From Thermodesulfatator atlanticus DSM 21156 (GTDB lineage Bacteria; Desulfobacterota; Thermodesulfobacteria; Thermodesulfobacteriales; Thermodesulfatatoraceae), in assembly GCF_000421585.1 (NCBI RefSeq), contig NZ_ATXH01000009.1:18229-82228 (forward strand): DNA of 64,000 nt, read 5' to 3'. Below the pieces are notes generated by a model. The model did not search any database, was not told where the DNA came from, and saw only the letters and a list, made by a program, of their open reading frames with translations. Below are positions 16,580-27,342 of the stretch, piece by piece. The first letter of the stretch is position 1, and each line of letters begins with the position of its first letter. Both the position numbers and the translations under genes were made by a program.

Positions 16580-17135
16580 GTGTTTTTAAGGCCTCCAGGT
16601 GTTTTCTGGTGGCATAGCCTTTGTGTTTCTCAAAGCTATACTCAGGATAAAGCTTTGCAGCTTCAGCCATAATAGCATCACGGGTAACTTTGGCTACAAT
16701 GGAAGCCGCAGCTATTGAACGACAAAGGGCATCGCCGTCAATAATTGCTTTTTGAAGCCCTGCCCATGGAGTAGTGAATTTACCATCCACAAGGGCTAGC
16801 TCTGGCCTTGGGGAAAGCGCTTCAAGGGCTTGCGCCATAGCCTGTAGGCTTGCCTTCAAAATGCCAATTTGGTCAATAACTTCGTTTTCAATACGGGCCA
16901 CTGCCCAGGAAACAGCCTCTTTAGTGATGATCTGATAGAGTTCTTCTCTTTTTTCAGGGGTAAGACATTTGGAATCAGCCAAGTGAGGGTGATCAAAATC
17001 AAGGGGCAAAATAACCGCTGCGGCCACTACGGGGCCAGCCAAGGCCCCGCGGCCGACTTCATCAACCCCGGCAATGTAGCGGTAACGCCCTAAAAACTGT
17101 CTTTCTCTTTCCCAACGAGAAGGTTTACCAAACAA
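16467..17135 (-). CDS. rnhB: Ribonuclease HII
   Basis: Removes RNA primers and misincorporated ribonucleotides from DNA. The N-terminal VDEVGRGALAGPVVAAAV supplies the first DE catalytic pair, and LALVDG and the SIAAASIVAKVTRD block follow, giving the four-carboxylate site. I chose TTG 17135: AGGAG in the last codons of rplS lies 10 bp before it and it directly follows the rplS stop. A frame open to 17201 has no support. About 23 residues after the conserved HRLSFRPL end run into yraN coding sequence. The result is 222 residues, near the family norm. Confidence 0.9.
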   Translation of the reverse strand: MFGKPSRWERERQFLGRYRYIAGVDEVGRGALAGPVVAAAVILPLDFDHPHLADSKCLTPEKREELYQIITKEAVSWAVARIENEVIDQIGILKASLQAMAQALEALSPRPELALVDGKFTTPWAGLQKAIIDGDALCRSIAAASIVAKVTRDAIMAEAAKLYPEYSFEKHKGYATRKHLEALKTHGPCPLHRLSFRPLAETERPESLGFFRGKAGRMVLSP

Positions 17136-17136
17136 C

Positions 17137-17511
17137 CTAACGGCGCTCCTTAATCCTTGCAGCTTTACCAGTACGTCCACGAAGATAGTAAAGACGAGCA
17201 CGACGCACTTTACCGCGCTTGACTACTTCTATCTTTTCTAAACGGGGTGAATGAAGCGGAAAAGTTCTCTCAACACCGATGCCGTAAGAGACCTTGCGTA
17301 CGGTAAAGGTGGCACCTGTGCCAGAGCCACGTTTTCTGATAACAACTCCCTGAAAGACCTGGGTTCTTTCTTTGTCCTCGCCTTCCACAATACGGAAATA
17401 GACTTTTACCGTATCTCCAGGGCGAAATTCAGGTAAATCTTTCCGCATAAATTCGCTTTCGATTTCTCTGATTACCGGAAGCATGACTTTCCTCCTTAAA
17501 TCCTTTTCCAC
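17137..17511 (-). CDS. rplS: 50S ribosomal protein L19
   Basis: A 124-residue ribosomal protein at the 30S-50S interface, with [50 protein letters not shown] and the C-terminal [22 protein letters not shown] good AAGGAGG precedes the ATG. It overlaps the upstream COG4752 gene by 16 bp. The set trmD, methyltransferase, rplS, rnhB, yraN is a recognised housekeeping arrangement. Confidence 0.97.
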   Translation of the reverse strand: MEKDLRRKVMLPVIREIESEFMRKDLPEFRPGDTVKVYFRIVEGEDKERTQVFQGVVIRKRGSGTGATFTVRKVSYGIGVERTFPLHSPRLEKIEVVKRGKVRRARLYYLRGRTGKAARIKERR

Positions 17512-18077
17512 CAGCTTTCGCCAAGTAGGCGATCTAAAATAATAGCAGCTGCTGCGCGTACAGAAAGATGATTATAATTATTTCCTCTTCCGCGAATAGG
17601 TTCAAGCACGTAGGGGCAAGCTTCTATTAACTTAGGCGCAAGCCCCCAGGCCGTGCCTAAAAGGAGAAGTATTACTTCTCCGCTCCATACCAATTCGCGT
17701 GCGCGCGCAAAGCTAATATTAGCATATTTTTCACGGGCATCTGTGCCTAAAAGCAAAGGCACCCGTCCTTCTTTTCTTGCTATTTCGTCAAGCGCCACTT
17801 TGAGCGCTGGGACCACTTTTAAAATCTTCAAAGCGTCCTCGCGATCGGGGTTATATACCCTACCATAGCCATTCTGCCAATACTCGATGAGTTCTTTTAC
17901 CAGTTCGCGCTGCTCCCTGAGGGGCTGGACTATGTAATAGGCCTTTGCTCCGTAGGTACGGCAAATCCTTGAAATATCATGAATATCAAGATTGGTAACA
18001 GATGACGCAATTATTTTACCTTCTTTGTTGATCACGGGATAATGCACTAAGGCTACGTAAACACGGGGTTCAGGCAT
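17496..18077 (-). CDS. COG4752 SPOUT-type RNA methyltransferase
   Basis: A 193-residue protein of the COG4752 family, often encoded between trmD and rplS in deltaproteobacteria and thermophiles. It starts [21 protein letters not shown]-terminal [15 protein letters not shown] and the knot-like [14 protein letters not shown] fit the SPOUT fold, which binds S-adenosylmethionine. The RNA target is unknown; tRNA or 23S rRNA is likely from context. ATG 18077 was chosen because GGAAAG lies before it and it overlaps the trmD end by 8 bp. A frame open to 18173 would overlap trmD much more. Confidence 0.85.
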   Translation of the reverse strand: MPEPRVYVALVHYPVINKEGKIIASSVTNLDIHDISRICRTYGAKAYYIVQPLREQRELVKELIEYWQNGYGRVYNPDREDALKILKVVPALKVALDEIARKEGRVPLLLGTDAREKYANISFARARELVWSGEVILLLLGTAWGLAPKLIEACPYVLEPIRGRGNNYNHLSVRAAAAIILDRLLGESWWKRI

Positions 18078-18804
18078 CTTCTTTCCATCCCAGTTTTTTG
18101 AGAAATTCTTTGTCTTCAGGGGTAAGCTCGGCAGCCTTAAGCAGATCAGGCCTTCTTTTGAAGGTGACTTCAAGTGATTTTTGACGCCGCCATTTTTCTA
18201 TCTTGGCGTGGTCACCTGAGAGCAAAACCTGAGGGACCTCATAGCCCATAAAATTTCGTGGCCTGGTATATTGGGGATATTTAAGGAGCCCTTGGCTAAA
18301 GGTCTCTTTTTCCACGGAGTCGCGTTTGCCAACCACCCCTGGCACCAGGCGTGCAACTGCTTCGACAATTACCAGAGCTGCTACCTCCCCGCCGAAGACC
18401 ACGTAATCACCAATAGAAATTTCGTCGTGAATAAAGTGTTCACGGATTCTTTCGTCAATGCCTTCGTAGCGTCCACAGATAAGAACCAGATGCTTTTTTT
18501 CGTAAAGCTCGCGGACAATCTTTTGGTTGAGAAGGCGCCCTTGAGGGGAAAGATAGACGATATAAGGGTTTCCTTCTCTTTTTGTTTTTTCAATGGCTCG
18601 AAAAAGGGGCTCGGGCTTAAAGACCATGCCCTCTCCGCCCCCAAAGGGGCGGTCATCAACCATTTTGTGTTTGTCAAAAGCAAAATCACGCAAGTTTAGG
18701 AAATTAATGGAAATAAGACCTTTTTCTTGGGCTTTTTTGAGAGCTCCTACTTTTAGCGGACTTTCAAAGTATTCTGGAAAAATCGTGATGATATCAAAGC
18801 GCAT
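18070..18804 (-). CDS. trmD: tRNA (guanine-37-N1)-methyltransferase
   Basis: Methylates G37 next to the anticodon to prevent frameshifting. The chosen ATG gives MRFDIITIFPEYF, the canonical TrmD start, and a 244-residue protein. An upstream in-frame ATG at 18840 adds 12 residues without family support. The knot motifs YLSPQGRLL, LICGRYEGIDERI and SIGDYVVFGGEVAALV are all present, as is the C-terminal LLSGDHAKIEKWRRQKSL block. It is the first gene of the trmD-COG4752-rplS-rnhB-yraN unit. The AGAG ribosome site is weak. Confidence 0.95.
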   Translation of the reverse strand: MRFDIITIFPEYFESPLKVGALKKAQEKGLISINFLNLRDFAFDKHKMVDDRPFGGGEGMVFKPEPLFRAIEKTKREGNPYIVYLSPQGRLLNQKIVRELYEKKHLVLICGRYEGIDERIREHFIHDEISIGDYVVFGGEVAALVIVEAVARLVPGVVGKRDSVEKETFSQGLLKYPQYTRPRNFMGYEVPQVLLSGDHAKIEKWRRQKSLEVTFKRRPDLLKAAELTPEDKEFLKKLGWKEDA

Positions 18805-18939
18805 TTTCTCTTTTGTTTCTTTTGAAACTGAGTTGCTCATTTTTTCATTTCGTGGTAAACGGCAAAGGAAAATTTTAAGCCATTATACAGGATTAAATTT
18901 TTTTAAAAACGGTACTCAAGTGAACGAAGAAGGTCGATC

Positions 18940-19878
18940 TTGCTACGGATTTATCGCACGGAAAAAGGCGTTTTGTCCCTTGCGCCGCAAATTGAGCGGC
19001 ATTGCTGGGTCTGTCTCACCTCTCCCACCGAAGAAGAACTCCAGTATGTCCAAGAAACCCTAAAGATTCTCCCTGAGTTTTTGCGCTATCCACTTGACGA
19101 AGAAGAAACCCCCCGTATCGAACTCGAAGAAGACCAACTCTTGATTATTTTGCGGGTGCCAGATCCGCGGCATGAAGAAGGTTACGTGCGCTATGAGACC
19201 ATCCCTATTGGCATAATTGTTACCGATGAGGTCATCATAACTATCTGCCTGAAAGATAATCCCGTATTCGAAGATTTCTTGATGGCAGTAAACAGGGTGA
19301 AAAATTTTACCCTTGAACGCCCGGTACTATTTCTTTTTCATCTCTTTTTTTCCATTGCCACCCTTTATCTTCGTTATCTCCGCTTGATAGACAGGCTCAT
19401 TAACGAATACGAGCAAGAGCTTTACCGCTCTATGCGCAACAAAGAGCTTCTTAAGCTGCTCAATATCGAAAAAAGCTTGGTCTATTTCAACACGGCCTTA
19501 AGGGCCAATGATATTGTCTTAAGTCGCCTGCAGTCTGGTCGTTTCTTAAGGCTTACCGAAGACGATCTTGAGCTTTTAGAAGATGTTCAGATTGAAAACC
19601 GCCAGGCCATTGACATGGCCAAGATCTTTAGCGACATCTTGACAGGCACCATGGATGCCTATGCTTCGGTGATTTCCAACAACCTCAACGTGGTGATGAA
19701 ATTTTTGACCTCGGTCACTATTGTGCTCATGCTGCCTAATCTTGTGGCAAGTATTTACGGCATGAATATCGAGCTTCCTCTTCAGCATTCACCCCATGCC
19801 TTTTTCATCCTGATGGGCCTTTCTTTTATCCTGTCTGGAATTGTAGTGGCTTTATTCATCAAAAAGAAACTTTTCTGA
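18940..19878 (+). CDS. corA: CorA-type magnesium/divalent cation channel
   Basis: A 312-residue inner-membrane protein. The large N-terminal cytoplasmic domain (1-250) includes the long helix around RLIDRLINEYEQEL. Two C-terminal membrane segments follow, and the signature YGMN lies at about residue 272 at the end of the first one. The sequence IYGMNIELPLQ fits the TmCorA branch. The pentameric family carries Mg2+ or Co2+. A TTG start is used, with GAAGAAGG about 6 bp before it. trmD diverges from it. Confidence 0.9.
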   Translation: MLRIYRTEKGVLSLAPQIERHCWVCLTSPTEEELQYVQETLKILPEFLRYPLDEEETPRIELEEDQLLIILRVPDPRHEEGYVRYETIPIGIIVTDEVIITICLKDNPVFEDFLMAVNRVKNFTLERPVLFLFHLFFSIATLYLRYLRLIDRLINEYEQELYRSMRNKELLKLLNIEKSLVYFNTALRANDIVLSRLQSGRFLRLTEDDLELLEDVQIENRQAIDMAKIFSDILTGTMDAYASVISNNLNVVMKFLTSVTIVLMLPNLVASIYGMNIELPLQHSPHAFFILMGLSFILSGIVVALFIKKKLF

Positions 19879-19911
19879 GTTCCCTTATTACTGGTTTTTT
19901 TAATCTTAGGC

Positions 19912-20025
19912 GAGACTTTTGCGAAACATTTTTTTTCAAAACCCGTTCAGCAACCGTTCCCATTTTTCGGGTTGACTTAGAACACCGATCTCTGCCCTTT
20001 TACACAGGGCTTTAAGCCTGTTCTA
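19912..20025 (+). repeat. Strongly degraded MITE-like copy D
   Basis: GAGACTTTTGCGAAAC resembles the left terminal repeat and CCGTTCCCATTTTTCGG (19953-19969) one arm of the inner hairpin. The rest is eroded and no right terminal repeat can be assigned with confidence. Confidence 0.4.
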
Positions 20026-20084
20026 ACATCCTTATCAGAAACTTCTGGTTGCTAAAGGCGAGGGCTTATTTTAAATTGCCTTCC

Positions 20085-20870
20085 ATGACTTATACCGATG
20101 CTATCCTATTAGGAGTCCTTCAGGGGATTACGGAATTTTTGCCCATCTCAAGCTCAGGGCATCTCATCCTTGCGGAAAAATTTTTCCAGGTAAAAGGCCA
20201 GAGCCTTACCTTTGACGTATTCCTACATTTAGGGACGCTTCTGGCAGTGCTTTTGTATTTCTGGCGTGATTGGCTAAGGATCATCTCCTTTGGCCGTGCC
20301 CCTGGCCAGAATCCCAAACTTCTCTTTTATCTTATTTTTGCTACCATTCCCGGGGCTTTAGCAGGGGTTATGCTTGAAGACTTGGTGGCTACGGTTTTTC
20401 GTTCGCCATTAAGGGTAGCTATTATGCTGATGATAATGTCAATTCCCATGGTGGTGGCAGAGATTTTTGCCCGAAAAGAAAAAAGTATCGACGAGCTTAC
20501 TTTGCCAAAGGCCCTTGCTATTGGATGCGCCCAGGCCATTGCAGTCATCCCAGGGACCTCTCGAAGTGGCATTACCATGTCAGCCGGGCTTTTAGTAGGG
20601 CTTAAGCGCGAAGAAGCAGCACGTTTTTCCTTTTTGCTCTCAGCTCCTATCATTGCCGGGGCAGGGCTTTTTGAAAGTTTAAAAGTGCTCAAAGCTGGCG
20701 AAGGATTCTCTTTGGTTTATCTCTGTGGTTTTGTGGCTTCGTTTGTCTCAGGTATTTTGGTCATCGCATGGCTTCTTCGCTTTTTGCGCAATCACACCTT
20801 TTATCCCTTTGTGGCTTATCGTATACTTTTGGCAGCCCTAATCTTTTGGTGGGTTTTTTTAAATGCTTAA
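20085..20870 (+). CDS. uppP: Undecaprenyl-diphosphate phosphatase
   Basis: A 261-residue polytopic membrane enzyme that recycles the lipid carrier for cell-wall and O-antigen synthesis; it also gives bacitracin resistance. The first motif, GVLQGITEFLPISSSGHL, is intact, and the second, VIPGTSRSGITMSAG, supplies the catalytic Arg/Ser region. ATG 20085 gives the conserved MTYTDAILLG start; the frame is open to a TTG at 20049. The downstream gene overlaps it by 8 bp. Confidence 0.93.
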   Translation: MTYTDAILLGVLQGITEFLPISSSGHLILAEKFFQVKGQSLTFDVFLHLGTLLAVLLYFWRDWLRIISFGRAPGQNPKLLFYLIFATIPGALAGVMLEDLVATVFRSPLRVAIMLMIMSIPMVVAEIFARKEKSIDELTLPKALAIGCAQAIAVIPGTSRSGITMSAGLLVGLKREEAARFSFLLSAPIIAGAGLFESLKVLKAGEGFSLVYLCGFVASFVSGILVIAWLLRFLRNHTFYPFVAYRILLAALIFWWVFLNA

Positions 20871-21891
20871 AAAGACATTTGTGGTTTTTTTTCTCTTTTT
20901 TCTGGTTTCATCCGCAGTTGCTAAAGAAAGATCTCAAAATCTTTTCACAAAACTCAATAAAAAAATCGTCACCGTTATCGCTGCTCCTGTTGAAACTGAC
21001 TTTTTACGTAGTGACACCCTGCCTGCTGGGGTAGCAAGTGGGGTTTTGGTGTCTTCTCAGGGGCATGTATTAGTGCCTGCCTTTTTGGTTCAGGGAGCGC
21101 GTTGGATTGACGTTGTCTTTTATGATGGGACTTTCCTAGGCGGAAAACTCCTTGGGGTGGACCGCTTAAGCGGGCTTGCGCTTTTGAAAGTCAAGTTACC
21201 CAAAAAAATACTGCCTGTTTCTTTGGCACGCCAAGACGTTTATCTTGGTCAAGATCTCTTTTTGGTAACCAGGCCTCGCTTCAAGTTGTGCATGCGTAAG
21301 ACCACGGTCATTGAGGCCCCGGCAAGCGTGAAATTCTCCTTTGGGACTTTGGCAAGCTTTTATGCCACAGATCTCAATATTTCCTTTTGCGGATCAGGCC
21401 CGGTATTCAATGAGCAGGGAGAGCTTGTTGGTTTTGCCCTTAATTTACCAAATTTTAAATTTTCAAGCGGGCAAAAGCTAGTCCCCTCTCATCTGATGCG
21501 CCTGGTAATATCAGATCTTATGGAAAAAGAGCGGGTAGTTTGGCCCTGGCTGGGTATTGAAGGGCTTTCTCTTAATCCTTCTCTCGTGAAATTGCTTGAT
21601 TTGCCATTTAGCCAAGGCCTTTTGATCACAAAGGTGCTACCAGGAAGTCCAGCCCGCAAAGTGGGCTTAAGAGGCGCTCGCAAAAAGGTGTCGTTAGGAA
21701 ACGTAATTTATCCCTTGGGTGGAGACATTATTATTTCTATTGACGGCCAAAGGGTAACTTCTCAGGCTAAACTTGAAAAAATCATTTTTGCCAAATCCCC
21801 AGGAGATCTGGTAACAATAAAATATTGGCGTGGTAAAAAGATGCACAAGTTAGATCTTTATCTTGGAAGGAGGAGCTTTCTTAGGCCATGA
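20863..21891 (+). CDS. HtrA/DegP-like PDZ protein lacking the catalytic triad
   Basis: A 342-residue exported protein with an N-terminal signal peptide (about 1-20). Residues 50-195 align with the trypsin-like domain of HtrA proteases and residues 228-340 form a PDZ domain (PWLGIEGL, GSPARKVGL, GDIIISIDG). All three catalytic sites are changed. The NHVV block reads PAFLV (72-76), so His is absent. TDLA reads SGLA (103-106), so Asp is absent. GNSGGP reads FCGSGP (175-180), placing Gly where the nucleophile should be. It is probably a non-proteolytic periplasmic chaperone or adaptor. It overlaps uppP by 8 bp and the next methyltransferase gene by 4 bp. Confidence 0.82.
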   Translation: MLKKTFVVFFLFFLVSSAVAKERSQNLFTKLNKKIVTVIAAPVETDFLRSDTLPAGVASGVLVSSQGHVLVPAFLVQGARWIDVVFYDGTFLGGKLLGVDRLSGLALLKVKLPKKILPVSLARQDVYLGQDLFLVTRPRFKLCMRKTTVIEAPASVKFSFGTLASFYATDLNISFCGSGPVFNEQGELVGFALNLPNFKFSSGQKLVPSHLMRLVISDLMEKERVVWPWLGIEGLSLNPSLVKLLDLPFSQGLLITKVLPGSPARKVGLRGARKKVSLGNVIYPLGGDIIISIDGQRVTSQAKLEKIIFAKSPGDLVTIKYWRGKKMHKLDLYLGRRSFLRP

Positions 21892-22598
21892 TAAAAATTC
21901 CTGAAAATATTAAACCCCTTTATGAGAAGCTTAGCGAAAAATATAGCCTTGAGGTTGAACCGCTAAATATTCGCGGAAAAGTTATAAACATTGTCAAACC
22001 TGCCAATATCGAGGAACTAATCCCTGAAGATCCTTTTGAAAAAGTAGAAAACTTCCCCTTTTGGATAAAAATTTGGGAAGCTGCCATTGTTCTAGCCGAT
22101 TTTATGGCCACCATAAAACCTGTTAACAGGGTCCTTGAAATCGGAGCGGGGTTAGGGGTGGTAGGTCTAACAGCCGCAGCCTTTGGTCACAAAGAAGTCG
22201 TTATAACCGATTACGAAGATGAATGTCTGGATTTTTTGAGACTTAACGCTGCTCTTAACAATTTGGCTAATGTAAAGGTTGAAAAACTTGATTGGCGCAA
22301 GCCCAAAGATCTAGGCTCCTTTGACATTATTGTTGGAGCAGAAGTTGTTTTTAGCGGCCGCTTTTTTGAGTCCCTTTATCAGCTATTCCATAAATACCTT
22401 GTTCCTGGGGGAGTAGTTTATCTTGCCCATGATAAAGAACGCATGCGCACCCTTGCCCCTTTTCTTTATCTCGCAGAAAAAGAATTTGAACAGGCAGTTA
22501 GCCAGCGCAAATTACGCGCAGACGATGAGGTTTACGAGATCGTTATCTCGCGTCTTATCCCGCGTAAAGGCACTATGGAAACCAATAGCTCTGCCTGA
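21888..22598 (+). CDS. Class I SAM-dependent methyltransferase
   Basis: A 236-residue methyltransferase with motif I VLEIGAGLGVVGLTAA near residue 81-96. The acidic VVITDYEDE and the post-motif DIIVGAEVVF follow. The pattern resembles the seven-beta-strand protein lysine methyltransferases (METTL20/PrmA-like), but the substrate is unknown. An ATGA overlap with the HtrA-like gene couples their translation. The gene abuts the convergent LysR gene with no spacer. Confidence 0.8.
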   Translation: MIKIPENIKPLYEKLSEKYSLEVEPLNIRGKVINIVKPANIEELIPEDPFEKVENFPFWIKIWEAAIVLADFMATIKPVNRVLEIGAGLGVVGLTAAAFGHKEVVITDYEDECLDFLRLNAALNNLANVKVEKLDWRKPKDLGSFDIIVGAEVVFSGRFFESLYQLFHKYLVPGGVVYLAHDKERMRTLAPFLYLAEKEFEQAVSQRKLRADDEVYEIVISRLIPRKGTMETNSSA

Positions 22599-23498
22599 TC
22601 ATTTTTCTTCCTGGGTTTTATTTTCACAAAAAGCTAAAAAGGCCCTGGAAGCGGGCGATAACTCCCTTTCTTTATGGTGAATCAGGTAGAAATTTCTTTT
22701 TATGGCTAATTTTTCCACAGGTATTTCTGCAAGTTCGCCCTTGGTTAATTCGCTTTCAACGGCCCTTTTAGAAAGAAAAGAATAACCAAGGCCTGCTTTA
22801 ATAGCCTGTTTTACCGCCTCCGTGGAACCCATCTGAACCACGATATTCAGCTTTTCTGGAGAAATTCTATGTTTTTTAAGAGCCTTTAGCACCGTAGCCC
22901 ATGTTCCTGAGCCTGGTTCTCTTCCTATAAGGGGAAGATCAAGAAGTTCTTTAAGCGTTAGAGGGGAAGAGGGTTCGTTTTGAGGAAGACCAACTAGGAT
23001 AATTTCATCAGGAAAAATAGGCTTAAAGGCAATATTGCTAGGGCCATCTTTAGCTCCCACCATGCCAATTTCTATTTTTCCATTAAGCAAATCATTTATG
23101 ATCTGGGCGGTATCTCCCACCTTAAGGAAAATAGATATTTCCGGATGCTCTTTTTGGAACTCAGCCAAAATAAACGGCAGGATGTATTGGCCAGGTATGG
23201 TGCTTCCGCCTACTTCGATCCGTCCAGTGCGCACACCTTTAAAATCACTTATTTCTTTTTCCATCTGGCGGTAAAGTTCAAGAATTTTGCGGGCCCATTC
23301 ATATAGAAAAAGCCCTGCTCTCGTAGGGTTTACTTCACGTGTGCTACGGTCAAACAGTCTTAAACCAAAGTATTCTTCAAGGGATTTGATATGACCTGAG
23401 ACCGTGGGTTGAGAGAGATTAATCCTTGCGGCAGTCTCTGAAAAGCTTTTGGTTTCAACCAACACGACAAAGGCTTCGAGTTTGCGTGGATCTACCAA
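22599..23498 (-). CDS. LysR-family transcriptional regulator
   Basis: A 299-residue regulator. The N-terminal winged helix (FVVLVETKSFSETAARINLSQPTVSGHIKSLE, about residues 10-41) is followed by a substrate-binding domain. The IEVGGSTIPGQYILP and GDTAQIINDLLNGKIEIGMVGA segments resemble the LysR subgroup annotated as selenium-metabolism-associated, a link made here only from remembered sequence. The start is TTG with GGAGGG 5 bp before it. No obvious target gene is divergent; an intergenic region with a MITE-like copy separates it from the EAL-GGDEF gene. Confidence 0.85.
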   Translation of the reverse strand: MVDPRKLEAFVVLVETKSFSETAARINLSQPTVSGHIKSLEEYFGLRLFDRSTREVNPTRAGLFLYEWARKILELYRQMEKEISDFKGVRTGRIEVGGSTIPGQYILPFILAEFQKEHPEISIFLKVGDTAQIINDLLNGKIEIGMVGAKDGPSNIAFKPIFPDEIILVGLPQNEPSSPLTLKELLDLPLIGREPGSGTWATVLKALKKHRISPEKLNIVVQMGSTEAVKQAIKAGLGYSFLSKRAVESELTKGELAEIPVEKLAIKRNFYLIHHKERELSPASRAFLAFCENKTQEEK

Positions 23499-23598
23499 TT
23501 TGCCCTCCCGCTTTTCCAGATTTTAAGACTTTTCCATATATCAAAATTCAAGATTTGAAAAGACAAAAATTCACTCATAAAAAATGTCAATACTATGC

Positions 23599-23730
23599 TA
23601 GACCGTTGCAAAATCGTCCAGATCAGTATTGCAAGTACAAGCGCCAGGGATCCGTTCCTGTTTTTCTTTCCGAAAAATGGGAACGAATCCCAGAACGGGC
23701 CTTTAAGAAAAGTTGTTTTACAAAGGTCTC
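23599..23730 (+). repeat. MITE-like copy E, full length
   Basis: Shows the complete order: a mutated left end (TAGACCGTTGCAAAAT), GATCAGTATTGCAAGTACAAG, the inner hairpin (GGATCCGTTCCTG, CGAAAAATGGGAACG), GGGCCTTTAAGAAAAG and the right end TACAAAGGTCTC. No target duplication is evident. It lies between the divergent LysR and EAL-GGDEF genes. Confidence 0.85.
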
Positions 23731-23833
23731 CTAATAAGTTCTGCAGAATTTGTCACAGATTTGTAAATAAATATTTTTAACTCCGTTTTTGTAGCAGTCG
23801 ATTTAGATTAGTAGTCCTTCAAAGGAGTTGTAA

Positions 23834-25732
<1,899 letters not shown>

Positions 25733-25781
25733 TCAGTCGCTATAAAAGATAACCGGCTAAAAATTTTTGTCAATATCTTGT

Positions 25782-25803
25782 AAAAATTGGCCTAAAAAAG
25801 GCC
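25782..25803 (-). terminator. Terminator after arsC
   Basis: On the minus strand, GGCCT-TTTTT-AGGCC followed by AATTTTTA, starting 4 bp after the arsC stop and before the tRNA gene. Confidence 0.7.
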
Positions 25804-25806
25804 TGC

Positions 25807-26202
25807 TTAGGCTTTTGCCAGGATTTCTGGCAAAGCCTCTTTTATCATGTCTCTTACCCGTCGGAATGCTTCCAAATCGCTGCTTTTGGCCGGATCCGGG
25901 AAGGGATAGTGAATAGTCTTTTTAGCCTTGGCAAAATGGGGGCAATTTTCAGCGGCACTGTCGCAAAGCGTTACCACCAAGTCAAATTCTTGGCCCATAA
26001 ACTCGTCGAGATGCTTGCTCCTAAGTTGATCGGTATTTATGCCAATTTCTTCGAGAACCTGGCGGGCTAGAGGGTTTACGCCCCTTGGCCTTATCCCCGC
26101 TGAAAAGGCTTTGAATTCTTCTGGATAAAAAAAGTTTGTTAAAGCTTCAGCCATCTGGGAGCGACATGCATTTTCGGTACAGAGAAAAAGTACTCTTTTC
26201 AT
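25807..26202 (-). CDS. arsC: Low-molecular-weight phosphatase-type arsenate reductase
   Basis: A 131-residue thioredoxin-coupled ArsC-like protein. The N-terminal P-loop is LCTENACRSQ (Cys-X5-Arg) and DPAKSSD lies near the C-terminus; FDLVVTLCDSAAENCPHF carries the second and third redox cysteines at about residues 80-87. It would reduce arsenate to arsenite. ATG 26202 gives the canonical MKRVLFLCT start; a frame open to 26307 is rejected. No arsenite exporter or ArsR is adjacent, so the gene is on its own here. It could also act as a protein tyrosine phosphatase, but the Cys pattern favours ArsC. Confidence 0.88.
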   Translation of the reverse strand: MKRVLFLCTENACRSQMAEALTNFFYPEEFKAFSAGIRPRGVNPLARQVLEEIGINTDQLRSKHLDEFMGQEFDLVVTLCDSAAENCPHFAKAKKTIHYPFPDPAKSSDLEAFRRVRDMIKEALPEILAKA

Positions 26203-26292
26203 GCTCTTGAACGCCAAAAAAGCGAATTTATTTTTTGTCTTGGCAAATCCTAATCCCTTATAAATCGATTTTCCACTCTCTGGAGGGAGGAA

Positions 26293-27342
26293 ATGAGGAT
26301 TGCCCAAGTATCACCTTTACATGAAAGCGTGCCTCCCAAATTATACGGTGGCACCGAAAGGGTAGTGCATTATTTGACTGAAGAGCTTGTGAAAATGGGC
26401 CATGAGGTAACGCTTTTTGCGTCTGGCGATTCTGAAACCTCTGCCAAGCTTATTCCCTGCACAGAAAGATCTCTTCGTCTGGATCCACAGGTAAAAGATA
26501 CTCTGGCTCATCATATCATCATGCTTGAAAAAGTAGCCAAACTTGCCAAAAACTTTGACATTATTCATTTCCATATTGACTACATCCATTTTCCATTAAT
26601 GCGGCGCCTGGGAGTCCCTTACGTAACTACTCTTCATGGTCGACTCGATATTCCAGATTTAAAACCCCTTTTTGAGGAGTTCTCAGATGCACCGGTTATT
26701 TCCATTTCCAACGCTCAGCGTACACCTTTGCCCCATGCTCGTTGGGTAGCCACGGTTTACCACGGACTTCCAGAAAATCTCTATCAGTTTCATCCCAAGG
26801 GAGGAAACTATCTAGCCTTTCTTGGAAGAATATCTCCTGAAAAGCGCCCTGACCGGGCTATCCAAATTGCCGAACGCGTAGGGATGAAGCTCCTCATTGC
26901 TGCTAAAGTTGATCAAGCAGACCGTGCTTATTATGAATCTGTAATCAAACCACTCCTTAAAAGTCCCTGGGTTGAATTTATCGGAGAGATAAACGATCGC
27001 GAAAAAGACGAATTTTTAGGAAATGCCTACGCCCTTGTCTTCCCGATTGACTGGCCAGAGCCTTTTGGCCTGGTGATGATAGAATCCATGGCCTGTGGTA
27101 CCCCGGTAATTGCCTGGCGTTGTGGTTCTGTGCCTGAAGTAATCGAAGACGGTGTCTCTGGGTTCATCGTAGAAAGCATGGACGAGGCGGTGGCTGCGGT
27201 TGAAAAAGTAGCAACGCTTAATAGACTCAACTGCCGCAAGGCTTTTGAAAGACGTTTTACTGCCAAAGTCATGGCCCAAAATTATCTCAACGTTTACGAA
27301 AAAGTCCTTCAGGCTGAAAGGACTTTGCTTAAGGTGGCATGA
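26293..27342 (+). CDS. GT4-family glycosyltransferase
   Basis: A 349-residue GT-B fold glycosyltransferase. The N-terminal half has PPKLYGGTERVVHYLTEEL and the C-terminal half FLGRISPEKRPDRAI, then DWPEPFGLVMIESMACGTPVIAW, the EX7E-type nucleotide-sugar site of group 1 enzymes. The donor and acceptor are unknown. GGAGGGAGG precedes the ATG. An ATGA overlap links it to the downstream debranching-type glucosidase, a pairing seen in several bacteria and suggestive of a glucan or glucosyl-osmolyte pathway. Confidence 0.87.
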   Translation: MRIAQVSPLHESVPPKLYGGTERVVHYLTEELVKMGHEVTLFASGDSETSAKLIPCTERSLRLDPQVKDTLAHHIIMLEKVAKLAKNFDIIHFHIDYIHFPLMRRLGVPYVTTLHGRLDIPDLKPLFEEFSDAPVISISNAQRTPLPHARWVATVYHGLPENLYQFHPKGGNYLAFLGRISPEKRPDRAIQIAERVGMKLLIAAKVDQADRAYYESVIKPLLKSPWVEFIGEINDREKDEFLGNAYALVFPIDWPEPFGLVMIESMACGTPVIAWRCGSVPEVIEDGVSGFIVESMDEAVAAVEKVATLNRLNCRKAFERRFTAKVMAQNYLNVYEKVLQAERTLLKVA

